DNA of 64,000 nucleotides from Sphingomonas lenta (lineage in GTDB: Bacteria; Pseudomonadota; Alphaproteobacteria; Sphingomonadales; Sphingomonadaceae): contig NZ_NSLI01000008.1 in assembly GCF_002288825.1 (NCBI RefSeq), positions 1 through 64,000 of the forward strand. The letters are read 5' to 3'. Below the pieces are notes generated by a model. That model was not told where the DNA came from, ran no database searches, and was given only the letters and a program-made list of their open reading frames with translations. Below are positions 34,735 through 43,905 of this stretch, one piece after another; the first letter of the stretch is position 1; every line of letters begins with the position of its first letter. A program made the translations under genes and the position numbers.

Positions 34735-37197
34735 TTAGATGATGACGTTGCCCAGGCCGGCGCTCGACCCCTCCAGGCTGTAGACATAGTAGGTCGCCCC
34801 GTCGCGGATGATCGTCCCGTCGAACTCCAGCGCGGGCGTGCCGCCACCGATCCCGCGTAGATCGATCCCGCCCAGCTCGTGCGCGCCGTCCGCGCTCAGG
34901 AGCGCGATGTCGCCGTCGTCGTCGCGCGTTACCCGGCCGCCGTCCAACGTCAGCGCGGTAGTGGTGACGAGCACGTCCTTCCGGCCGAAGTTCGCGACCG
35001 TGTCCTGGCCCAGATCGAGGCCCAGCGCCGAGTCGAAGAAGAAGACCTGCGTCTTCTTGTCCGTCGCGTCGCCGGCGAGCCGGTCGTCGGACATGCGGCT
35101 CTCCCTCGCGCCCTTCGGACGGCCCGCGCCCGAGGCGTAGACGAAGGTGCCGTCCTCGTCGGCGCCCATCAGCCGCAGGCTGGCCACGCCGGCCATCTTC
35201 AGCGCGTTGTCCGACGCGGGGTGTTGGAGCGAGACCACGCCCTTCGAAAGGTTGATGATCCCGTCGCGGTTGCCGTCGTGGAAAGCCTCCTTCACGCCGA
35301 TCAGGTCACCGCGGCCGAACCCGTCGATCGTGTCGATCCCCGAGGCGCGGCTGTTGTCGACGTAAAACACGTCGTTCCCGGCCGTGGCGGTCAGGACCTG
35401 GGCGGCGGCGTCGGAGCCGTGCTGGACGTGCGCGCGCTTCAGCAGCGAGAGCGCCGCCCCGGCGTCGGACGTCTCCACGGACGCCTCCACCGCGATCGTC
35501 ACCGCCGCGTTCGCGGACGCCTTGCCGTCCGAGGCCGAGTAGGTGAACACGTCGGTGCCGGCGAAGCCTTTGTTCGCGACGTAGCTGTAGCTGCCGTCGG
35601 CCGCGAGCGTCACCGTGCCGTTCTTGGGGCCGGTTACCAGCGTCGCGCTGAGCGCGTCGCCGTCGGCGTCCTTGTCGTTGGCGAGCACGTTGCCCGCGGC
35701 CGCGGCCACGCCCTTGGTGGCGGCGCCGTCGGCAGCGGCGGTCGGCGCGGCGTTGGGCGGCGCGGCGACGCTGACCTTCACCGTCGCGCTCGCGGACGCC
35801 TTGCCGTCCGAGGCCGAGTAGGTGAAGACGTCCGTGCCCACGAAGCCCTTGTTCGCGACGTAGCTGTAGCTGCCGTCGGCGGCGAGCGTCACCGTGCCGT
35901 GCTTGGGGCCGCTGGCGAGCGTTGCGCTGAGCGCGTCGCCGTCGGCGTCCTTGTCGTTGGCGAGCACATTGCCCATCACCGCTTTCGCGCCGACCGTCGA
36001 GGCCGTGTCGTCGATCGCGCTCGGTCCGGAGTTGGGTGTCGCGCCGACGCTGATCTTGACCGTGGCGTTCGCGGACGCCTTCCCGTCCGAGGCCGAGTAG
36101 CCGAAGCTGTCGGTGCCCACGAAGCCCTTGTTCGCGACGTAGCTGTAGCTGCCGTCGGCCGCGAGCGTCACCGTGCCGTTCTTGGGGCCGGCTACCAGCG
36201 TCGCGCTGAGCGCGTCGCCGTCGGCGTCCTTGTCGTTGGCGAGCACGTTGCCCGTCACCGCCTTGGTGGCGACCGTCGAGGCCGCGTCGTCCACGGCCAT
36301 CGGCGCGTGCTCGACGGGCGCGGGCTTGGTGGGCTGCGGCGGCGCGCCCTCCTGGCCCTTGATCTCGGCCACCGTCGCGGCGAGGTCGCCCGTGATGCCG
36401 AAGTAGAAGGTAAGGGTGGTCGACTCACCGGCGGCCAGCGTGCCGACCGCGAAGTTGATGTTGACGGCCTCGTCCGCCGACTTCGAGAAGCCCTCGGCCT
36501 GCGCCTTGTCCATCGCGAGCGCCGTGTAGGGGTCGTAGTTCTTGAGGCCGAACGTCGACACCATCGCGCGCTCGTCGCTCGAGTAATAGAAGAACGGCGT
36601 CTGGCCCTTGCCGGCATAGGCCGCGAGCAGCGCGCCGTCCGCGCCGTCCCCGCCCTGCTCGACGATCGTGTTAATCGTCGAGAAGCCCGGACCGTGGTCG
36701 GGATCGATCGTACGGAGGTAGCGCAGGTTCTGCATCGCCGCGCCCGACTCGTTGGTCAGCGTCACGTCGACGCGCACGAACTTGGCGTCCTCCGCGACCG
36801 TCATCACCTGCTCGACCTTGAGGTCCTCGTCGGTGCTGCCCGTCCAGCCGACGCGCGAGCCGTCCGCGGTCGACTCAAGGCTCGTCTCGCCCGAGATCTG
36901 CGCCTTGGAGGTACGCTCGGCGTTGATGTGGATGTGGCGGGACCCGCCGACGTCGTAGCCGATCGTGAAGCCCTCGGCCGCGGTCCCGGCGAGCATCGCC
37001 TCGCGCGTCGCCCCCGCGCCGGCGCCGAAGCCGTCGACGTCGGCCACCATGCCCAGCCGCGTGAAGCCGTTCGCCTTGTCGGTGTGGACGCCCACGGGCG
37101 CCGACTGCTTGGTGCCCAGCGTGCCGCTGCCGTTGATCCCGAGGCTGAGATATTTGCCTTGCAGGAAGATTTCGTCGCCAAGAATCTTCTCGAACAT
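34735..37197 (-). CDS. Cadherin-like repeat adhesin with shared C-terminal module
   Basis: An 820-residue protein from ATG at 37197. Residues 1 to about 295 are an N-terminal domain of unknown family (FLQGKYLSLGINGSGTLGTK; LRYLRTIDPDHGPGFSTINT; TPFFYYSSDERAMVSTFG; LTFYFGITGDL). Residues about 300-580 are three near-identical 93-residue cadherin/VCBS-like repeats (GNVLANDKDADGDALSATL ... NGTVTLAADGSYSYVANKGF). Residues about 598-820 are the two-repeat module (first loop DGNRDGIINL; second degenerate; closing ATYYVYSLEG). Same architecture as 44944-47166. No signal peptide is visible, so a C-terminal export signal is likely. Probably a large surface or matrix adhesin. Confidence 0.8.
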   Translation of the reverse strand: MFEKILGDEIFLQGKYLSLGINGSGTLGTKQSAPVGVHTDKANGFTRLGMVADVDGFGAGAGATREAMLAGTAAEGFTIGYDVGGSRHIHINAERTSKAQISGETSLESTADGSRVGWTGSTDEDLKVEQVMTVAEDAKFVRVDVTLTNESGAAMQNLRYLRTIDPDHGPGFSTINTIVEQGGDGADGALLAAYAGKGQTPFFYYSSDERAMVSTFGLKNYDPYTALAMDKAQAEGFSKSADEAVNINFAVGTLAAGESTTLTFYFGITGDLAATVAEIKGQEGAPPQPTKPAPVEHAPMAVDDAASTVATKAVTGNVLANDKDADGDALSATLVAGPKNGTVTLAADGSYSYVANKGFVGTDSFGYSASDGKASANATVKISVGATPNSGPSAIDDTASTVGAKAVMGNVLANDKDADGDALSATLASGPKHGTVTLAADGSYSYVANKGFVGTDVFTYSASDGKASASATVKVSVAAPPNAAPTAAADGAATKGVAAAAGNVLANDKDADGDALSATLVTGPKNGTVTLAADGSYSYVANKGFAGTDVFTYSASDGKASANAAVTIAVEASVETSDAGAALSLLKRAHVQHGSDAAAQVLTATAGNDVFYVDNSRASGIDTIDGFGRGDLIGVKEAFHDGNRDGIINLSKGVVSLQHPASDNALKMAGVASLRLMGADEDGTFVYASGAGRPKGARESRMSDDRLAGDATDKKTQVFFFDSALGLDLGQDTVANFGRKDVLVTTTALTLDGGRVTRDDDGDIALLSADGAHELGGIDLRGIGGGTPALEFDGTIIRDGATYYVYSLEGSSAGLGNVII
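35480..36310 (-). repeat. Three tandem 279-bp coding repeats
   Basis: Three consecutive units encode the cadherin-like domains of the adhesin with a spacing of exactly 279 bp (for example the GTGCCGTTCTTGGGGCCG-type segment recurs at about 35612, 35891 and 36170). Large parts are identical at DNA level, so the units are recent duplications or kept alike by gene conversion, and can expand or contract. Confidence 0.8.
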
Positions 37198-37402
37198 GAA
37201 CCGCCCCCATGTGCGGGAAGGCGCCGGGCCTGTTCCTGGCGGAACGGCGGGTCGGACATCTTCGCCGGTGGTGATGAACCCGCGCACGGACTTGGCCGTG
37301 GCCGGACGACCTCTTCCGAAGTCGCCCGGCGTCGTTAGGGCGGCGCGGCTTGTGCGTTCCTAAAGCGACGAGGTTGCCCACCAGGTAAGAAATGCGGCCG
37401 CG

Positions 37403-38525
37403 TCAGTCGGCGAACCGCAGCAATCGGTTAAGGGCCGGGTTGCCGCCGTGGAAGAACGCGTCGTTCGCCACGTGCCAAGTGCCGTCCGCGCGGACGATCC
37501 CTCCACCGCGTCCGCGCCGGCGAGCGACGTCAGGCTCTTGAGCACGGGCGCGCCGTAATTGGAGACACCCTCCGGATCGAGCTCGGCGATGCCGCCCGAC
37601 TGCCCGTTCGCGCCGTAGCTGTAGAAGAGGCGGTCGGCTTCCGCGTCGTAGAGAAGGTGGTCGGCTTTCGGCAGGTGCACCGCCGCCATCGGCCCGGTGG
37701 GCGCGCCGGTCGTCTTGTCGCGCCAGCTGATCTGCGCGCCCAGCAGGACGATCCGATTGCGCCGCGCGTCGTACGCCACGCCGTTCGCCCCGCCGCCGGG
37801 CAGGAGCGTCGCGGGCCCGGCACTCCAATCATCCGCCAGCGCGGCGCGGTACACCCCGCTCGCGCCGCCCACGACGGCGAACCAGAGCACGCCCCGGCCG
37901 CCGCCGGACAGCGGCTCCTAGGCGACGCCCTGGACGCTGCTTGGCGGCAGGCCCCAGCCGGCGAGCGTCCACTCGCGCAGGATCGCGGAGCCGTCGGCGG
38001 CGAGGTGGACGACCGACTTCAGAAGGGGATCGCCCGTGCCGACGGCGCCGCCCGTCGTCGCCGTGCCGCTGTTGAGCCGCGACGCCATAACCCCGACGCG
38101 CCGCGCGGGTTGAGGCCGACCGCGGTGGATCCCGCGAGCCCGAACCCGCTCACCCCCTGGGCGGGGCTGGCGTTGCGCGCCCACATCGCCACAGTGGCGC
38201 TGCTCTGCTGGAAGCGGACGCCGTCGGCGGGCGCGAAGCCCAGGTCGACCCAGTCGTCCGCCCCGTCGCAATAGACGCCGCGGTCGGGCACGAACACGGG
38301 CGCGCCGCCGCCCACCGTCGCCGGGCCGCGTCTGCCCGTCCAGTCGATCAGCGCCGCCTGGCGGCTGTGCGCGGCAGGCACGTGCAGCGACTCGAGCTTG
38401 TCCCACACGCCCGCCGCGACCAGCGCGCGGACGAGCGCGTCGGCATGCCCTCGGCGCGCGGCGGTCGCGGGGTGGAGGGGGCTCGCAGCGGGCGGCGCTC
38501 CCGCCCAGTCGTCGAAGCCGAACAT
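37403..38525 (-). pseudogene. Frameshifted spike/fibre-like protein gene
   Basis: ATG at 38525 opens MFGFDDWAGAPPAASPLHPA. A lectin-like (LamG/ConA-type) region follows: AALIDWTGRRGPATVGGGAP, VYCDGADDWVDLGFAPADGV, SSATVAMWARNASP. The frame shifts near 38100 to RLNSGTATTGGAVGTGDPLL, ends at a stop at 37918, and resumes in a third frame (VLWFAVVGGASGVYRAALAD; GVAYDARRNRIVLLGAQISW). It then shifts again near 37500 before HVANDAFFHGGNPALNRLLR. At least three lesions. Its start overlaps the stop of the spike-base-like gene, matching the order base then fibre of gene-transfer-agent head spikes. Confidence 0.65.
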
Positions 38526-38680
38526 CAGCAGTGCGCCAGGATGTCGGTAGCGGTCGTGCCGGTGGCGCGCACGTGGCTGGCCCGCACGCGCAGCAGAGCG
38601 CCCGCGGGCACGTTGCGGAACACCACGTCGGCATCGTCGTCCGCCGCGCCCGGCGAATCGGTGGAGAAGGGATCGGACAT
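38525..38680 (-). CDS. Short spike-base-like protein (Rcc01079/GhsA type), probably internally deleted
   Basis: Only 51 residues. The start MSDPFSTDSPGAAD and the end DVVFRNVPAGALLRVRASHV plus RATGTTATDI resemble the two ends of the spike base proteins known from the Rhodobacter capsulatus gene transfer agent (Rcc01079 family). Those proteins are about twice as long, so the middle seems to be missing. The stop TGA shares a base with the ATG of the fibre-like pseudogene (TGATG). Given the dead partner it is probably non-functional. Family assignment rests on remembered motifs and should be treated as moderate. Confidence 0.5.
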   Translation of the reverse strand: MSDPFSTDSPGAADDDADVVFRNVPAGALLRVRASHVRATGTTATDILAHC

Positions 38681-38822
38681 GAATAGGGCTCCTTGCACGC
38701 TGCGACTTGTAGCGTTCATGGTATGTTCTGGTCCAAAGCTTTTAGGAAAGCCCCTTTTCGGGGCGACCGCCGCCGTATCGACCGCCGCGCGCTTTCTGCT
38801 AAGGCCGATGAGGGTGCAGGCC

Positions 38823-40202
38823 ATGAAGAGCGTCGACACGGTGGTGGAAAATAAGGGCGACGCCGAAAGGCCGGTCCAGTCGCGCGCGTTCGGCGTGGAG
38901 GCGGCGCTGATGGCCGCGGTCAGGGTGGTTACGCGCGCCACGGGCTTCCTCATCAGCATGCTGGTCGCGCGGATGCTGGGCGCAGAGGGGCGCGGCGTTT
39001 TCGCAGCGTTGGCCGCGCCCACCGCGCTCGCAACAAATTTCTCGGAGATGGGCATCCGCCAGGCGACCGCCTTTTACGTCGGCAACGGAACTCTGACGGC
39101 CAAACGCGCGGTGCCGACGCTCCTGACCATGGTGCTCCTGTCCAGCGCGCTCGGCGCGACGCTGTCGCTCGTCTATTTCGAGATCGTGGGCGTTGCCGAG
39201 GGCGAGTGGCTGTGGCGCGCGCTGGCGGCCATGGCCATCCTGCCCTCGCTAGCCGTCAGCTACGCCACGGGCGTGTTCCTGGGCCAGAAGCGCATCGCCG
39301 ATTTCCGCAAGCTGTCGTGGCAGCCGCCAATCGTCCGGCTCGTCGCGATCGCGGCGGGCGGGTGGGTGCTGGGAATGGGCTTGTCGGGCGTGCTGGCCGC
39401 CAACCTGCTCGGCGCGTTCCTTGGCGCGGGGTACGCGCTCCGCCTGCTTGGCCGAAACGGGCCGCTGCGGCTCGGCTACGACCGCCGAATCGCGGCGATG
39501 CTGCACCGGAAGGGGTTAAGCTATGCGGTTTCGCTATTCATTCTGATGGTCAACTATCGCATCATGACGCTGCTGCTGACGATCGACGGCGACATGGTGG
39601 CGGTAGGCCTCTACGCGCAGGCGGCGCTGATGGCCGAGTTGCTCTGGGAAGTGCCGAACACCTTGTCGGCGCTGGTGCTGTCGCGCGCTGTCACCACGTC
39701 CGAGGAGGAGAAGGCGGCGTTCTCGGGCAAGGTCATGTCGCTCGCGCGCGTCGCGGTGGCGCTCGGCGCGGCGGCGAGCCTCTGCCTGGCGATCGCCGCG
39801 CCTTTTTTCTTCCCGCTGGTGTTCGGTCCCGACTTCGCCCGCAGCGCGGACCTGTGCGTGGCGCTGCTGCCGGGCGTGGTGGCGTTCACCCTGTTCAAAA
39901 TCCTCAACATCGACGTCGCCGGGCGGGGCAAACCGTGGGTGACGATGATCGTGATGCTACCAGTGCTGCTGCTCAACATCGGGCTGGGCTGGTGGGCGGT
40001 GCGGGAAGCGGGCGCGATGGGCGCGGCGCTCGCCTCCAGCGTGTCTTTCATTGTGGCAAGCTTTGCTTACCTGTTCGTCTACGCGCGCGTGGTCGGCGTG
40101 TCGCCACTCGCGGTGGTCACGCCGACCCGGACGGATCTGGAGCTGCTGCGCCGCGCGCTCGGCGCCTTCGACCCGCGCCGCAAGTTCAAGAGGAAGGCCT
40201 GA
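38823..40202 (+). CDS. Polysaccharide flippase (Wzx/MATE-like)
   Basis: A 459-residue protein with about 12-14 membrane helices. The N-terminal block RVVTRATGFLISMLVARMLG, AEGRGVFAALAAPTALATNF is typical of oligosaccharide flippases; VFGPDFARSADLCVALLPGV is a late loop of the same family. It translocates the undecaprenyl-linked repeat unit to the periplasm for polymerisation. ATG at 38823 is preferred (GAGG about nine bases upstream); ATG at 38808 is possible. The stop is one base before the next GT2 start, so the genes are co-transcribed. Confidence 0.85.
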   Translation: MKSVDTVVENKGDAERPVQSRAFGVEAALMAAVRVVTRATGFLISMLVARMLGAEGRGVFAALAAPTALATNFSEMGIRQATAFYVGNGTLTAKRAVPTLLTMVLLSSALGATLSLVYFEIVGVAEGEWLWRALAAMAILPSLAVSYATGVFLGQKRIADFRKLSWQPPIVRLVAIAAGGWVLGMGLSGVLAANLLGAFLGAGYALRLLGRNGPLRLGYDRRIAAMLHRKGLSYAVSLFILMVNYRIMTLLLTIDGDMVAVGLYAQAALMAELLWEVPNTLSALVLSRAVTTSEEEKAAFSGKVMSLARVAVALGAAASLCLAIAAPFFFPLVFGPDFARSADLCVALLPGVVAFTLFKILNIDVAGRGKPWVTMIVMLPVLLLNIGLGWWAVREAGAMGAALASSVSFIVASFAYLFVYARVVGVSPLAVVTPTRTDLELLRRALGAFDPRRKFKRKA

Positions 40203-40203
40203 G

Positions 40204-41406
40204 ATGGCGGACGCGCCCCCGCCCGCTGTCACGGTGATCGTCCCCACGTTCAACCGCGAGGCGTACATCGCCGAGACGCTCGACAGCGTTCTGCCCCAGC
40301 TCCGCCCCGGCGACGACGTGTTGGTGGTGGACGACGGCTCCACCGACGGCACGCCCGCGCTGATCGGGTCCGGGGTCGGGTCCGGCCGCTGGCCCTTGCG
40401 CTACCTGCGCCAGGAAAACGCCGGAAAGTCGGTCGCGCTCAACCGCGCGCTCGCCGAAGTTGCGGACGACCGCCTCGTCTGGATCGTCGACGACGACGAC
40501 GTGGCGATGGCGGGCGCGCTGGAACGGATGCGCCGCCCGCTGGAGGAGGACGCGGAGCCCGGCTTCACCTTCGGCCATTACGACTATCTCGTCCGCGAGG
40601 GCGGGGACTGGGTGACCAGGCCGACGCCGGTGTTCGATCATCCCGACGAGCCGCTGCACCTGTCGCTGCTGCGCCGCTGCTTCATCCACCAGCCGGGGAT
40701 GCTCGTCCGGCGACGCTGCTACGCGGCGGTGGGACCGTTCGACACGGCGCTGCGCCGGTCGCAGGATTACGACATGATCCTGCGCCTCTCGCGCGCGTTC
40801 CGAGGGCTCGAGGTGCCTGGCCCGCTGTTTCACCAGCGCCAGCATGAGGGCCAGCGCGGCGCGGGCGAGGCCGCCGTCGCCGCCGAGGACCGCGCGCGCG
40901 CCTGGATGAGGTACGACGCCCTGATCTTCGAACGCGTCCACGCCGACTATCCGTTCGACGAGTTCCGCGCGATGGTGCGCCCCCGCGGTCATGCGGAGGG
41001 CGCCGACCTGGACGTCGCCGCCCGGATCGCCCGCGCGGGCGTCATGGCGCGTAAGGCGCAATGGGGCCACGCCGCCAACGACGTCGCGTCGGCCGCCGCC
41101 CTGCTGCCGGACAGGCCGTCGCGCCGCCTGACCCCCGCCGAGCTGTGGGACCTGTCGGAGGTGTTCGGTTGGGCGGGTCATGGGCTGATAAGCCTCGACG
41201 ACGCCCGCCCCTTCTTCCACGCGCTCGCGCGCCTGCCGCGGCGGGAGCGGGTCCGCGCGCTCCGCGCGGTCTCGGCGCGCCTGCCTCAGAGGCTGAGAAC
41301 CGCCCTGCGCCGGAAACGGCGCGACGAGGCGATGCTCGTGCTGCGCGCGGCCGCGCTGGCGGGCCGGAGCTTATTGGCGCGTCGGCCGCGCGCGCCTTAC
41401 GAATAA
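40204..41406 (+). CDS. GT2-family glycosyltransferase
   Basis: A 400-residue protein. VTVIVPTFNREAYIAETLDS, VVDDGSTDGT, the metal site WIVDDDDVAM and RRSQDYDMILRLSRAFRG form a standard GT-A family 2 core over the first ~230 residues. The remaining ~170 residues are basic and helical without a recognised domain. It follows the flippase by one base. The 3' end overlaps the convergent glycosyltransferase pseudogene by ten bases. Confidence 0.85.
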   Translation: MADAPPPAVTVIVPTFNREAYIAETLDSVLPQLRPGDDVLVVDDGSTDGTPALIGSGVGSGRWPLRYLRQENAGKSVALNRALAEVADDRLVWIVDDDDVAMAGALERMRRPLEEDAEPGFTFGHYDYLVREGGDWVTRPTPVFDHPDEPLHLSLLRRCFIHQPGMLVRRRCYAAVGPFDTALRRSQDYDMILRLSRAFRGLEVPGPLFHQRQHEGQRGAGEAAVAAEDRARAWMRYDALIFERVHADYPFDEFRAMVRPRGHAEGADLDVAARIARAGVMARKAQWGHAANDVASAAALLPDRPSRRLTPAELWDLSEVFGWAGHGLISLDDARPFFHALARLPRRERVRALRAVSARLPQRLRTALRRKRRDEAMLVLRAAALAGRSLLARRPRAPYE

Positions 41407-42280
41407 GGCGGCGCGCCGGCCCCTTCCGGCGCGTTCGGATCGCCATAGGCGTCCAGCAGGCGCCGTAGCTGCGCATCGCTCTCGGTCGCGTTCAAGTTGA
41501 ATAGCCGCTCCTTCTGCGTTGAGTCCCAGTTCAGGATCGGAAAAGGACCGCCGATCTTCTTGTAAAGCGATCCCGCCCGGCGGGCGCACCAGGAGCACCA
41601 CAGATCGTCCGCGTGCGGGCACAGCCGCGTGAACGCGTCGTGGTCGGTAGCGTCGGGATGCAGCGAGCGCGACGGGTAGAGCGTCCCGCCCAGGCCCACG
41701 GCCAGCAGGTCGGTCGAGGGCCGGCGCGCGGCTTCGTCCTGCACGTCTGATTCCCGCTCGAGGTACAGGGGAGTGTTCGCACTTCCGAACTGGAGAACGG
41801 GGTGGGCTCGGTGGCAGACGATCGTCGGTGCCGCCGGATCGTAGCCGGCGACGAGCTCCTCCAGCCAGTTTGGCACGTAGAAATCATCGTCGGCGGTGAC
41901 CACAAAGGCTCCCGGGAAACTCTTCCAGCGCGAACACGAGCTTCTTATAGCTCTTGACGTCTGGCACGACGCGCATCTCCACGCCGGCGTCGATCAGCTT
42001 GCGCGTGCGACGCGGCAGTGACCGCTCGTCTCGTTCCGGCGATCCAGAGCACGACCCGGTCCGGCCGGACCTTCTGGTTGAGCAAGCTTCGGAGCGTCAA
42101 GTGCAGCGTCAGGAAACGCGGTGGGAAGGAGGTGAGGGGAAACAGCCAACTCGCCCGGTAGGCCGTGCGGGCGGCGCGTGCGAGGGCGACCGTAACGGCG
42201 CCGATAGCCGAGCGACTGCCAGGCCGACCTGGTCCAGACGCCGAGCCGGCCGGGGATGAGCCGCGAGGCGCGACGCACAT
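41397..42280 (-). pseudogene. Broken glycosyltransferase
   Basis: Three frames tile one protein: LTSFPPRFLTLHLTLRSLLN and RPDRVVLWIAGT (to about 42025), then GVEMRVVPDVKSYKKLVFAL plus EEFPG in a second frame (to about 41915), then FVVTADDDFYVPNWLEELVA and the rest to 41397. The order and the DDD metal motif fit a GT-A glycosyltransferase that opens with a V-S-L-T-S-F-P-type strand, a family often found in capsule loci. Two frameshifts inactivate it. Confidence 0.75.
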
Positions 42281-42439
42281 TTTTCTTCACCAAAGGGGTC
42301 ACGCGCTCAGCTTTCCTGGATAGGAAGTGCGACCTCGCCGCCGCGTCCGCGATACCGCAAGAGCGGGGGCGGGAGCTGTGGCTAGTCGAACGGCGGCCCG
42401 GGCCGCAGAGATCGTCGCCGACAGCATGGGGATAGGTGA

Positions 42440-42922
42440 ATGCTTGATCGTTTTGCGCGGGCGAAGCGGCGGCTGTTGCGCCAGCCGCATCCAGTCGAGA
42501 GAGTATTGGTCGAAAATCATGTAGCACTAAATCAATGTGGGCTGTTTGCGCCGTCGCTGATCAGTTTCCGCAGCTACGCGAACGACAGCCTGCTCAGAAA
42601 TGCAGTGATCGGCCGCCTCTACTCAAGCGGCTGGCGCTGCACCATCGGCGCGCTGCGCCACCGAGTCGAAATGCTGACGAGACATCCGGCTTACGCCAGG
42701 ACGTTGGCACCGCGTACGGTGATAGGTAATGATGTCTGGATCAGTGATGGAGCGGCAATTGTCAGCGGCTTGACGATCGGCGATGGCGTCATGATCGGCG
42801 CGGGCGCGATCGTCACCAGAGACATTCCGCCCTACGCCATCGTAGAGGGAACGCCCGCCCGGATTATCCGCATGCGATTCGAGCCGGAGATCGTCGACCG
42901 GCTGCTGGCGTCGCGCTGGTGA
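42440..42922 (+). CDS. CatB-like hexapeptide acetyltransferase
   Basis: A 160-residue protein with AGGTGA just before ATG at 42440. After a basic N-terminus, hexapeptide coils appear at APRTVIGNDVWISDGAAIVS, GLTIGDGVMIGAGAIVTRDI and PPYAIVEGTPARIIRMRF, the C-terminal half of xenobiotic/O-antigen acetyltransferases. It is shorter than typical CatB-type proteins (about 200 residues), with few coils before residue 85, so it may be a shortened form. A possible second O-acetyltransferase for the polysaccharide. Confidence 0.65.
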   Translation: MLDRFARAKRRLLRQPHPVERVLVENHVALNQCGLFAPSLISFRSYANDSLLRNAVIGRLYSSGWRCTIGALRHRVEMLTRHPAYARTLAPRTVIGNDVWISDGAAIVSGLTIGDGVMIGAGAIVTRDIPPYAIVEGTPARIIRMRFEPEIVDRLLASRW

Positions 42923-43058
42923 GAAGCTGGCGACGCGGTGCTCGGCGCGGCTAGTACTGACGACGCCCTGGCCCGCGCGGCGCGTGCGCCGGTCTTGCCG
43001 CCCCACTGCCGGCCGCTAATGCGGCCTTGATCCCCCGGCACTCAGCGTCTGCAATCGT

Positions 43059-43835
43059 TCAACTCAACAACGTGGCACAGCTGAATTCCTCAGCTACATC
43101 GGGCAAGCTACTATTTGGGATCTCAGTTCTGTTAATAAACTTACGTATTCGACGTTGAATTGAACGTGCCAATCCAGGATTTTCCCTAAAAGAATGATTC
43201 TCGCCGTTGTTCTTTACGGCTATTGCTGCGGGAAAAGGGACAGACGCCATTGGCCGTGGGCTTGCCTCTGAAAAAGGTCCGAAATCTTGATGTCTCATAA
43301 CTGTAATGTACAATGGCCAATTAAAACGCATTGTATCCTGATCTGCCGGATCAAGGTAGAATATGGATGATGATCCGCAGATAGCATCAAAGTTGTCAAC
43401 CCGCTCTACGCTGGATCGCCTCAAATCAAGTATATATCCATGCTGTAGAAAATATCCAGAACGATTATCATCAGTTAGGACGTAGCTTGCTAGCCTATTA
43501 CTTACAAGGTCATCAGAGTCTAGCAGCATCATGTAGCCCCCACCTTGACGATAATGCTCTTCTGCAAGTTTCATTTTCTTAACAGATTTATCGAACATCT
43601 GTAGACTCAAGGACGTTGGAGTAACATGATCGACCTGAACGAAGCTGACGCGGGAGTCAGATGCCACTTCCACGTCAGGTATTTCATGACACGCTACAAT
43701 TATTCTTACATCTGCATCTATGCTCGAAAGAGCTGATGAGGCCGTATGCTGAAATTGCGCACTCACTCTTGCCCAATCTACAGAGGCCTGCGCGCTACGC
43801 AGGGGTATTGCAAAGGTGAAATTCGGAAGGCTCAT
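43059..43835 (-). CDS. Putative GT-A glycosyltransferase, AT-rich
   Basis: A 258-residue protein. FTFAIPLRSAQASVDWARVS begins a Rossmann-like fold and GGGYMMLLDSDDLVSNRLAS carries a D-x-D type metal site (DSDD). Other glycosyltransferase-2 landmarks are weak, so the assignment is to the fold only. Its base composition is markedly more AT-rich than the genes around it, pointing to recent acquisition as a specificity gene of the polysaccharide. It lies 70 bases downstream of the GT2 gene on the same strand. Confidence 0.6.
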   Translation of the reverse strand: MSLPNFTFAIPLRSAQASVDWARVSAQFQHTASSALSSIDADVRIIVACHEIPDVEVASDSRVSFVQVDHVTPTSLSLQMFDKSVKKMKLAEEHYRQGGGYMMLLDSDDLVSNRLASYVLTDDNRSGYFLQHGYILDLRRSSVERVDNFDAICGSSSIFYLDPADQDTMRFNWPLYITVMRHQDFGPFSEASPRPMASVPFPAAIAVKNNGENHSFRENPGLARSIQRRIRKFINRTEIPNSSLPDVAEEFSCATLLS

Positions 43836-43905
43836 GCCGGTATCCTACAACTTACATCAAGAAAGAGGAAGTCACGCCAGGCTAGTCACCGAAAGCACTG
43901 TACCT

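Noticed and set aside
35480..36310. Regular repeats considered as a possible CRISPR array
   Set aside because: The period is 279 bp and the units encode cadherin-like domains in frame; there are no short repeats with unique spacers anywhere in the window.
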